Source of the DNA: Sphingomonas_R arantia
GTDB lineage: Bacteria > Pseudomonadota > Alphaproteobacteria > Sphingomonadales > Sphingomonadaceae
Length of the DNA: 64,000 nt
Reading direction: 5' to 3'
NCBI RefSeq assembly: GCF_042682045.1
Contig: NZ_JBHUGS010000002.1
Location: 1,157,754 to 1,221,753, forward strand
Positions 26,361 through 33,770 of the stretch are shown here, piece after piece; position 1 is the first letter of the stretch, and every line of letters starts with the position of its first letter. The notes under the pieces are model-generated. The model had not been told where the DNA came from. It made no database searches and worked only from the letters and a program-made list of their open reading frames with translations. The translations under genes were made by a program, and so were the position numbers.

Positions 26361-27596
26361 TCAAGTCACGACCCCCCTCACCGAAAACCGCGGCTCCCGC
26401 CAAATCCCGCTCCCGACCACCTCCGCCAGCACATCCACCGCCCGCCAAACATCCGCCAGCCCCACATAAAGCGGCGTCAGCCCGAACCGCAGGATATCGG
26501 GCGCGCGGTAGTCCCCGATTACCCCGCGCTCGATCAGCGCCTGCATGATCGGAAACGCATCCGCATGGCGGAACGAGACATGGCTTCCCCGCGCACCAGC
26601 CGCCCGCGGCGTCACGCACACCAGCTCCGGCAACAGCATCGCCATCCGCGCCACAAACAGATCGAACAACGCCGCCCCACGCGCGAACAGCGCCTCCCGC
26701 GGCGCATCCCGGAACAGGTCCACCCCACTTTCCAGCGCCAGCATCGCGATCACCGACGGCGTCCCCGCCAGGAACCGCGACACACCAGCCGCCGGCGCAT
26801 AGCCATCGCCGAACGCAAACGGATCAGCATGACCCATCCACCCCGTGATCGGCGAGTCCAGCCGCGCCTGCAACGCCTCGCACACATACAGGAACGCCGG
26901 CGCCCCCGGCCCACCGTTCAGATATTTATACCCGCACCCCACCGCCATGTCCGCGCCGTCGGCATCCAGCGCCACCGGCACCGCCCCCACCGAATGGCTG
27001 AGATCCCACACCGACAACGCCCCCGCCGCCCGCGCTGCAGCGGACAACGCCGCCATGTCATGCCGCGCGCCATGCTTGTAATGGACGTGGGTCAGCAGGA
27101 CGATCGCGGTCCGCGGCCCGATCGCCCCGGCAATGTCCGCAGCATCGACGGTCCGCACCGTCACGCCCGGCAGCAGCGAAGCCACCCCCTCGGCGATATG
27201 CAGGTCGGTCGGGAAGTTCCCCGGTTCCGTCAGGATCTCCGTCCGCCCCGGCTGCGCACGCATCCCCGCGACGATCAGCTTGAACAGGTTGACCGACGTC
27301 GAGTCCGCCACGATCACCGACCCCGGTGCCGCCCCCACGATATCGGCGATCTTCGCGCCGATCCGCTGCGGCGCACCGATCCAGTCCGCCTCGTTCCACG
27401 ACCGGATCAGCCGCTCGCCCCACTCGCGCGTCACGACATCGGCGGTCCGCGCCACGGTCTGCACCGGCAAGGCACCCAGCGAATTGCCGTCGAGATAGAT
27501 CACCCCCTCCGGCAACGCGAAGCGCGCACGGAACGGCTGCAGCGGGCTCTTGGCATCGACCGCCACCGCCTCGGCAAGGCTCCGCGGCAGGCTCAC
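26361..27596 (-). CDS. kynU: Kynureninase
   Basis: PLP enzyme cleaving kynurenine to anthranilate and alanine in tryptophan catabolism. The 411 residues show IYLDGNSLGALP, TVNLF-type region DSTSVNLFKLIVA, the WDLSHSVGAVPVAL segment (Asp binding PLP) and the Schiff-base lysine in VGCGYKYLNGGPGAPAFLYV. Length is typical. The start overlaps the stop of the upstream hydrolase gene by 4 bp (ATGA). kynA (tryptophan dioxygenase) is not in the window. Confidence 0.96.
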   Translation of the reverse strand: MSLPRSLAEAVAVDAKSPLQPFRARFALPEGVIYLDGNSLGALPVQTVARTADVVTREWGERLIRSWNEADWIGAPQRIGAKIADIVGAAPGSVIVADSTSVNLFKLIVAGMRAQPGRTEILTEPGNFPTDLHIAEGVASLLPGVTVRTVDAADIAGAIGPRTAIVLLTHVHYKHGARHDMAALSAAARAAGALSVWDLSHSVGAVPVALDADGADMAVGCGYKYLNGGPGAPAFLYVCEALQARLDSPITGWMGHADPFAFGDGYAPAAGVSRFLAGTPSVIAMLALESGVDLFRDAPREALFARGAALFDLFVARMAMLLPELVCVTPRAAGARGSHVSFRHADAFPIMQALIERGVIGDYRAPDILRFGLTPLYVGLADVWRAVDVLAEVVGSGIWREPRFSVRGVVT

Positions 27597-28516
27597 CGCG
27601 CCAGGCCCAGCGCGCGCCGGATCAACCCGACCTCAATACGCCACGCATTCGTCCCCGGCGCGATCAGCTCGACATGCCCCGCCTCCGGGATCGACACATG
27701 CCCGACGCTATCGCCCGCCCCCCGCGCTTTCACGGCATAGGCCGACGCCAGCACCGGCGGCGCGATCCGGTCATGCACCCCCGTCACCAGCGTCTGCTCG
27801 GTCCCGAGCGGCAACAACGACGTCACCGACGTATCAGACAACACGTTCGGCCGCTCCGCCGTCGCACTGCCAACCAGCAACGGCACCCCCGTCACGCCGC
27901 AGTCATTCCCCGGCAAGGTCCGCGCCGCCTCCAGATCGGGCAGCGCCCCCAGCCCGATCGCGGCATGCAGCCGGATCGGATCGGCGGTCCACAAAGTACT
28001 GTTCAGCGGCAACCGCGGCCGCCCCGCCAACCACAGCGCCAGATGCCCGCCCGCCGAATGGCCCACCGCGACGATCCGATCGGTGCGCAGCCCATATTGC
28101 GGCCCCAGCGTCCGCAGCATGTCCGCCGCCTGCGCGACATCCTGGAACGTCCCCGGATAGCCGCCACCGGGCCGATCCACCCCGCGATACTCGATGTTCC
28201 ACACCGCAATACCCTGCTTCGCAATGTCCGCCGCCGCCCAGTCCATCAGCGTTCGGTTCGCGATTGCACTCTGCCAGCAGCCGCCATGGATCATCAGCAC
28301 CACCGGCCGCGGCCCGCGCGCGCGCCCACGCGGCAGCCACAGGTCGCCGACCTGCAACGGATCGGCCCCGTACGCGATCCGGATCGCCCCGCGCGGATGC
28401 GGCCGCCCGGTCAGCGCCGACCAGCCCATCGTCGGCGAGCGAACGGCCGCAGTAAGCGGCGCGGCCGCGAGGCTCAAAAGAGCGGCCAGACTGGCGACCC
28501 GCTGCAACTTCCCCAT
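27593..28516 (-). CDS. Exported alpha/beta hydrolase (BD-FAE-like esterase)
   Basis: A 307-residue serine hydrolase with an apparent signal peptide (LQRVASLAALLSLAAAPLTA). Hydrolase motifs: oxyanion-hole HGGCW in VVLMIHGGCWQSAIANR, nucleophile GHSAGGHLALWLAG, and the C-terminal Asp/His region (HDRIAPP; PEAGHVELIAPG). The domain resembles bacterial acyl/feruloyl esterases and arylformamidases. Translational coupling to kynU suggests N-formylkynurenine formamidase, but a secreted form would be unusual for that step. Confidence 0.85.
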   Translation of the reverse strand: MGKLQRVASLAALLSLAAAPLTAAVRSPTMGWSALTGRPHPRGAIRIAYGADPLQVGDLWLPRGRARGPRPVVLMIHGGCWQSAIANRTLMDWAAADIAKQGIAVWNIEYRGVDRPGGGYPGTFQDVAQAADMLRTLGPQYGLRTDRIVAVGHSAGGHLALWLAGRPRLPLNSTLWTADPIRLHAAIGLGALPDLEAARTLPGNDCGVTGVPLLVGSATAERPNVLSDTSVTSLLPLGTEQTLVTGVHDRIAPPVLASAYAVKARGAGDSVGHVSIPEAGHVELIAPGTNAWRIEVGLIRRALGLAR

Positions 28517-28605
28517 GGCCGCCCACTCCCCCGTCGTTCCCGCCGAGGCGGGGTCATCATCACGCCCGCCCAGCTAGTCCGACCAGCGCCGAAACGCCAA
28601 GCGCC

Positions 28606-29952
28606 TTACTTGAACAGCACCAGTTCCTCGGCCATCGACGGGTGCAGCGCCACCGTATCGTCGAACGCCTGCTTGCTCAGCCCGGCCTTCACCGCCACCG
28701 CGGCGGCCTGCAGGATCTCCGGCGCATCCGGCCCGATCATGTGCAGCCCCAGCACGACATGCGTCTCCGGGTGGCACACCATCTTGTACAGCGCCCGCTC
28801 GTTGCGCTGCGCCAGCACGTTCTTCATCGGCCGGAAATCGGACGTGTAGACCTTCGCCGCGCCGTAGCGGTTGCGCACTTCCGCCTCGGTCATGCCCACT
28901 GCCGCGATCGGCGGGTGGCTGAACACCGCGCTCGGGATGTTGGTATAGTCGACGCGGTGCGGCTTGCCGCCGAACACCGTGTCGGCGAACGCCTGCCCCT
29001 CGCGGATCGCGATCGGGGTCAGCTGGACCCGGTCGGTCACGTCGCCGACCGCATAGATGCTCGGCACGTTCGAGCGGTTGTCCTCGTCGACGATGATCGC
29101 CCCACGCCCGCCCAGCGTGACGCCCGCGGCCTCCAGCCCCAGGCCCTGCGTATGCGGCCGGCGCCCCGTCGCGAACATCAGCAGGTCCGCCTCGATCGGA
29201 TCATGGTTCGCGGTAAAGATCAGCAGCGACCCGTCCGCCTGCTTCTCCACCTTCTCGAACGCTGCATGGAACTTGAAATCGATCCCCTTCACGGTCGAAA
29301 TCTGCAGCAGCCGATCGCGGATCTGCGCATCGTACCCGCGCAGGATCACATCCGACCGGTTCACCAGCGTCACATGCGACCCGAACTGGTGGAAGATCCC
29401 AGCGAATTCGTTGGCGATATAGCCCGCCCCCGCGATCACCATCCGCTTCGGAATCGCGTCGAGGTGGAACACCTCGTTCGATGTGATGCCGTGCTCGGCG
29501 CCCGGAAACTCCGGCGTATCGGGCCACGCCCCCGTCGCGATCAGGATATGCCCGACGCTGATCTCGCGCCCCGTCGCCAGCTTCACACTATGCGGCCCGG
29601 TCACCGTCGCACGCTCGTGGAACAGCGTGACGCCGTTATTCTCCAGCGTGTTGGTGTACAGCCCCTCCAGCCGCGTGACATCGGCCAGCACCGCATCGCG
29701 CAGCCGGATCCAGTCGAACGACGTCTCCGGCACGTCCCACCCGAAATGGCGCGCGTCGGCCAGATCCTCGGCGAAATGCGCGCCGTAGATCAGCAGCTTC
29801 TTCGGTACGCACCCACGGATGACGCACGTCCCGCCGACGCGAAACTCCTCGGCCAGCGCGACCCGCGCGCCATGCGCCGCCGAAACCCGCGCCGCCCGCA
29901 CGCCCCCCGAACCGCCGCCGATGACGAACAGGTCATAGTCATAATCGGACAT
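28606..29952 (-). CDS. gor: Glutathione-disulfide reductase
   Basis: NADPH-dependent flavoenzyme keeping glutathione reduced. The 448 residues have the FAD site LFVIGGGSGGVRAARVSA, the redox disulfide in GGTCVIRGCVPKKLLIYG, the NADPH-binding VIAGAGYIANEFAGIFHQFG with Arg residues in VNRSDVILRGYD, the second FAD motif IYAVGDVTDRVQLTP and the C-terminal interface with the His-Pro active site (DTVALHPSMAEE). Length is typical. A family A repeat pair lies between it and pgi. Confidence 0.95.
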   Translation of the reverse strand: MSDYDYDLFVIGGGSGGVRAARVSAAHGARVALAEEFRVGGTCVIRGCVPKKLLIYGAHFAEDLADARHFGWDVPETSFDWIRLRDAVLADVTRLEGLYTNTLENNGVTLFHERATVTGPHSVKLATGREISVGHILIATGAWPDTPEFPGAEHGITSNEVFHLDAIPKRMVIAGAGYIANEFAGIFHQFGSHVTLVNRSDVILRGYDAQIRDRLLQISTVKGIDFKFHAAFEKVEKQADGSLLIFTANHDPIEADLLMFATGRRPHTQGLGLEAAGVTLGGRGAIIVDEDNRSNVPSIYAVGDVTDRVQLTPIAIREGQAFADTVFGGKPHRVDYTNIPSAVFSHPPIAAVGMTEAEVRNRYGAAKVYTSDFRPMKNVLAQRNERALYKMVCHPETHVVLGLHMIGPDAPEILQAAAVAVKAGLSKQAFDDTVALHPSMAEELVLFK

Positions 29953-29972
29953 GCAGGACTCCAGAATTGCTT

Positions 29973-30090
29973 GAGCCCCTCTCCTTCAGGGGAGGGGTTG
30001 GGGGTGGGGGCAACAGCACCCCGAATGCGAACTATGAAAATGGGGAGAGGTTGGCCCCACCCCAACCCCTTCCCTGAAGGAGAGGGGCTA
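29973..30090. repeat. Inverted pair of family A palindromic repeats
   Basis: GAGCCCCTCTCCTTCAGGGG and its complementary copy (CCCTGAAGGAGAGGGGCTA) face each other across about 40 bp. Arms, spacer length and the GGCAACAGCACC word after the left arm match the pair at 18398-18513. Confidence 0.85.
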
Positions 30091-30098
30091 ATAAAGCA

Positions 30099-31613
30099 TC
30101 AGCCGCGCACCCGCGCCATCAACGCCCGCGTGGAGGCATCGAACCGCTCGGTCCCCTCCTCGACGATCGACCGCGCGATGGTCTTGCCCAGCTCCACCCC
30201 CCACTGGTCGAACGGGTTGATCCCCAGCAGCACCGCATTGGCAAAGGTCCGGTGCTCGTAGAACGCCAGCAACGCCCCCAGCCGCGCCGGATCGAGCCGG
30301 TCGATCAGGATCGTCGTCGACGGCCGATCCCCCGGATAGGCGCGCTGCGGATCGTCGTTCGACTGCCCCGCCATCAGCGCCGCACCCTGCGCGAAACAGT
30401 TGATCAGCAGCGCCTCGTGATGTGCCTCGTCCAGCGCATCGCCCGGCTCAATCACCGCGACGAACTCGACCGGCACCAGATGCGTCCCCTGGTGGAGCAG
30501 CTGGAACACCGCATGCTGCGCGTCCGTCCCCACCCCGCCCCAGGTGATCGGCGCGCTCGGCACCGCCAGCGCCGTCCCGTTGACGCCGACGCGCTTCCCG
30601 TTCGACTCCATCTCCAGCTGCTGGAGATAGGGCGGCAGCAACGCCAGCCGCTCGTCATAGGCGAACACCGCGCGCGTCTCCGCCCCGCGCACCACCGCAT
30701 AATAATAGTCCACGAACGCCGCCATAAGCGGCGCATTCTGCAACGGCGCGGCTAGCCGGAAATGCCGGTCCATCGCCGCGGCCCCCTCCAGCAACGTCTC
30801 GAACGCATCCCAGCCAAGCGCCAGCGCGACCGGAAACCCGATCGACGACCACAGCGAATACCGCCCGCCCACACTCTCCGCGAACGGCAGGATGCGCGTC
30901 TCGTCCACGCCCCATTCCACCGCGCGGTCGGGCGCGGCGGTCAGCGCCACGACCTGCCCATAAGGATCGGCAACCCCGTTCTCCGCCAGCCAGGACAGCG
31001 CGCTTTCCGCGTTCAGCATCGTCTCCGCCGTCGTGAACGTCTTGGACGCGACGACGATCAGCGTCGCCGCCGGGTCGAACCGCCGGAACACGCGGTCCAG
31101 CGCCATCCCGTCGACGTTCGACACCACCGCCACATCGTACCGCTCGGCATCGTCACCCAGCGCATCAATCAGCAGGTTCGGCCCCAGCGCCGACCCACCG
31201 ATCCCAATGTGCAGGATATGGCGGAACGGCCCGATCGCCTCCGCCTCGATCACGTCGATCAGCCCGCGCATCCGGGCATGCAGCATCCGCGCCGCCGCCA
31301 CCGCATCGGGCGCCCCCTGCCCGCGCTCCGCGACATGCTCCGCCGCCCGCCCCTCGCTCTGGTTCACGACGTCGCCCGCGAACAACGCATCGCGCCGCGC
31401 TGCGAACCCCTGCGCCTCGGCCAGGTCCGCCAGCCCGTCGAGCATCGCCGCGTTCAGATGCGTCTTACAGAAATCGAACCGCAGCCCGGCCTCCTCGATC
31501 ACCATCCGCGACAGCCGATCCGGCTCGTCGGCGAACAAGGTGGTCAGCGTCGGCACCGGCATCGCGCGCAAGGCGTCCCAACGTGCGGCCGGTCCGGGGG
31601 TGGCATCGTCCAT
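30099..31613 (-). CDS. pgi: Glucose-6-phosphate isomerase
   Basis: Interconverts glucose-6-P and fructose-6-P. The 504 residues contain the sugar-phosphate loop ILHIGIGGSALGPNLLID, VASKTFTTAETMLNAESAL, the catalytic Glu region GGRYSLWSSIGFPVALALGW and the C-terminal signature INPFDQWGVELGKTIA. Slightly shorter than the E. coli enzyme (549), as in alphaproteobacteria. The ATG at 31613 has AGGA at good spacing; an in-frame TTG at 31619 is less likely. Confidence 0.96.
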   Translation of the reverse strand: MDDATPGPAARWDALRAMPVPTLTTLFADEPDRLSRMVIEEAGLRFDFCKTHLNAAMLDGLADLAEAQGFAARRDALFAGDVVNQSEGRAAEHVAERGQGAPDAVAAARMLHARMRGLIDVIEAEAIGPFRHILHIGIGGSALGPNLLIDALGDDAERYDVAVVSNVDGMALDRVFRRFDPAATLIVVASKTFTTAETMLNAESALSWLAENGVADPYGQVVALTAAPDRAVEWGVDETRILPFAESVGGRYSLWSSIGFPVALALGWDAFETLLEGAAAMDRHFRLAAPLQNAPLMAAFVDYYYAVVRGAETRAVFAYDERLALLPPYLQQLEMESNGKRVGVNGTALAVPSAPITWGGVGTDAQHAVFQLLHQGTHLVPVEFVAVIEPGDALDEAHHEALLINCFAQGAALMAGQSNDDPQRAYPGDRPSTTILIDRLDPARLGALLAFYEHRTFANAVLLGINPFDQWGVELGKTIARSIVEEGTERFDASTRALMARVRG

Positions 31614-31720
31614 GATCAAAGTCCTGCGCCTGTTGTTGGCTGCGTCTTACGCCCGCGGCCACCGTCCGTCATCCCCGTCCGCGCTTGACGACGACCCGCC
31701 GGAGCCGTCATCCCACCAAC

Positions 31721-32500
31721 ATGCCCGCGACCGCCGCCCGTTCCCGTTTCGCGACGCTCCGACTGGTCGCGATCCTGTTCGTCGCGGGCTGGCTGGTGCG
31801 CAGCTTCGTGGTCGGAGGAATGGCGATCCACGACGGGGCGATGCTTCCGCAACTGCGCCCCGGCGACGCGCTGCTCGTGGCGAAATGGCCCTATGGCTGG
31901 TCGCGCTACGGCCTGATCGGCGGCGCACCGCTGTTCAAGGGGCGTTGGTCGCCACGCGATCCGGTCCGCGGCGATGTCGTGGTGATCCGTGACGTCGGCC
32001 CGAACGGCAGCCGCAACGTCGTGATGCGCGTCATCGGCCTGCCCGGCGACCGCGTCGCGATGCGCGCCGGCACCGTCACGCTCGACGGCCGCCCGCTCCC
32101 GCGCATCCGGATCGGCGACGTCCTGATTCCGATCCGCCCCGGCACACTCTGCCGCGGCGTCCGGCACGAAGGCCGCGAATGCCGCTACCGCCGCTTCACC
32201 GAAACCATGCCCGACGGCACCAGCCACGCCGTCCTCGACAGCGCGCCCGGCCCCTCGGACGACATGACGGCCCGCACCGTCCCACCCGCCACGCTCTTCC
32301 TGCTCGGCGACAACCGCGACGCCAGCGCCGACAGCCGCATCGACCCGGACGCCGGCGGCCTCGGCATGGTGCCCACCGACCGCCTCCTCGGCCGCGGCGC
32401 GATCCTCGCCTGGTCCACCGACCGCTCCGCACGCCGGGCTTCACCGAAAAGCTGGTGGACCACGATCCAGTGGAGCCGCATCGGGCTAGGTATTGATTAG
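31721..32500 (+). CDS. Signal peptidase I-like protein lacking catalytic Ser and Lys
   Basis: A 259-residue S26-family protein: one N-terminal membrane helix (LRLVAILFVAGWLVRSFVVG), then boxes B-E of signal peptidase I. However the catalytic serine position in box B reads HDGAMLPQL (Ala at residue 40 instead of Ser) and the catalytic lysine position in box D reads NVVMRVIGLPGD (Met at 102 instead of Lys). Box E, LLGDNRDASADSR, is intact. It has a Cys pair (TLCRGVRHEGREC) absent from typical LepB. So the fold seems kept but protease activity should be lost. Divergent from pgi. Confidence 0.85.
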   Translation: MPATAARSRFATLRLVAILFVAGWLVRSFVVGGMAIHDGAMLPQLRPGDALLVAKWPYGWSRYGLIGGAPLFKGRWSPRDPVRGDVVVIRDVGPNGSRNVVMRVIGLPGDRVAMRAGTVTLDGRPLPRIRIGDVLIPIRPGTLCRGVRHEGRECRYRRFTETMPDGTSHAVLDSAPGPSDDMTARTVPPATLFLLGDNRDASADSRIDPDAGGLGMVPTDRLLGRGAILAWSTDRSARRASPKSWWTTIQWSRIGLGID

Positions 32501-32544
32501 AGGGTCGGCTCCAGACTCTCAGGGGAGAAGCGCGCCCCTCTTCA

Positions 32545-32575
32545 CCGTCATCCCGGACTTGATCCGGGATGACGG
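32545..32575. repeat. Single family B hairpin
   Basis: CCGTCATCCCGG and CCGGGATGACGG form a 12-bp perfect stem with a 7-base loop between two convergent genes. Confidence 0.8.
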
Positions 32576-32621
32576 ATGGGAAGAGGACCCGACCACCTCA
32601 AACCGACGGGCGACGCTCACC

Positions 32622-33176
32622 CTACCCAATCGAATCGATCACCGCCCCGATGATATCCGGCGAAGGCCCACTCAACCGCTTCGAGGGCTGCGCAGACTTC
32701 ATCCCGTCCGCCAGCGGCGCACCGTAGATGAAGCCGTAGGTCGGATAGCTCGACCCGCCCAACGCCTCGTTCTGGTGATACCAGACGCGCACCCGGCTCC
32801 AGTCGCCGCGCGGCGACACGTCGGTCATCGTCACGTCGCGCTCGACCTGGCCGCGCGTGCCGCCGATCCGTGACCAGTTGCTGTGCGTCACCATCACCAC
32901 GCGCGGGCCGATCACCTGGCTCACCACCGCGACATGGCCCAATTTCATCGCGCCGGACGGACGGAACACCAGCACTGCGCCCATCTTCGGCGTCGTCCCG
33001 CGGGCATAGCGCCCGTCGGCCTGCGCCCACCATGTCCAGGCATTGCCGTACAGCTGGATACCCGACATCAGCCGCGCGAACGGCACGCACTCGCCCACCG
33101 TCTCGCCGGTTACCTCGGCACGCACGCTGACGGCATGCAGCGATGCGACCACGAACAGGAAACTGGACCAGCGCAT
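32622..33176 (-). CDS. Exported CHAP-domain protein
   Basis: A 184-residue protein with a signal peptide (MRWSSFLFVVASLHAVSVRA) and a CHAP domain, a Cys/His amidase-peptidase fold that usually cleaves peptidoglycan. The catalytic Cys is in TVGECVPFARLMSG and the His in MKLGHVAVVSQV; NAWTWWAQADGRYARGTTPK matches the domain's Trp-rich loop. The C-terminal tail is short with no cell-wall binding repeat. Starts at 33176 or 33191 (MVGVAM) are possible; 33176 has a GGGG motif and starts at the signal peptide. Confidence 0.88.
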   Translation of the reverse strand: MRWSSFLFVVASLHAVSVRAEVTGETVGECVPFARLMSGIQLYGNAWTWWAQADGRYARGTTPKMGAVLVFRPSGAMKLGHVAVVSQVIGPRVVMVTHSNWSRIGGTRGQVERDVTMTDVSPRGDWSRVRVWYHQNEALGGSSYPTYGFIYGAPLADGMKSAQPSKRLSGPSPDIIGAVIDSIG

Positions 33177-33273
33177 CGCGACCCCGACCATTAGGAGAGT
33201 CCGTCATGGCCGGGGGATGCTTAACAAATCGTAGCGTCACCCACGCCGCCCTCGTGGATGCGCCCGTCGGATG

Positions 33274-33609
33274 TTACCGCGCGGCGAACTGCGATGCGCG
33301 CGCCAGCCCGGCGGTCGCCAGGTCATGCGACCAGGCCGGCGACCCGTCCGGCTTGCCCATCTGGACATTCGGTTCGGCCAGCACCTGACGATACAGCGCC
33401 TGCGCCTGCGCGGCCCGCGCGGTGGTGCGATAGACATGCGCCAGGTTCAGCAGCACGCCCGGCTCGGTCGAGCCGGCCGCAACCTGCGATGCGAGCGTCC
33501 GCTCGGCCGTGGTCAGGTCCCCGGTCGAAATGGCCCTGAACGCCACCGGATCGGCGGATGCGAGCGTGGAAATGGAGAGCAGAAGGGCTCCACCGAGCAA
33601 ACGAATCAT
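33274..33609 (-). CDS. Small exported TPR-like protein
   Basis: A 111-residue protein with a signal peptide (MIRLLGGALLLSISTLASA). The mature part looks like one or two TPR helical pairs (AISTGDLTTAERTLASQVAA; PGVLLNLAHVYRTTARAAQA; QALYRQVLAEP). An AGAGAGGTTGCT leader lies just upstream of the ATG. Function unknown; too short for an enzyme. Its upstream region is unusually A/T-rich for this chromosome. Confidence 0.75.
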   Translation of the reverse strand: MIRLLGGALLLSISTLASADPVAFRAISTGDLTTAERTLASQVAAGSTEPGVLLNLAHVYRTTARAAQAQALYRQVLAEPNVQMGKPDGSPAWSHDLATAGLARASQFAAR

Positions 33610-33707
33610 AGCAACCTCTCTTTTTGTTACGTCTTGATGACACTGAGGCTACGCTTTTGTGTATTCCTGTAAATAGGTCATTTTGGGCGTTGTGAGACAC
33701 AACGAAA

Positions 33708-33734
33708 CACCCCGCTCCGGACCGGAACGGGGTG
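33708..33734 (-). terminator. Terminator downstream of rnr
   Basis: CACCCCG and CGGGGTG arms with an inner CTCCGG/CCGGAA extension form a long stem; on the minus strand it is followed by TTTCGTT, 36 bp after the rnr stop. Confidence 0.7.
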
Positions 33735-33770
33735 CGGTGTCGAACGGATATTCAACGGTGGGAGGGAGGC

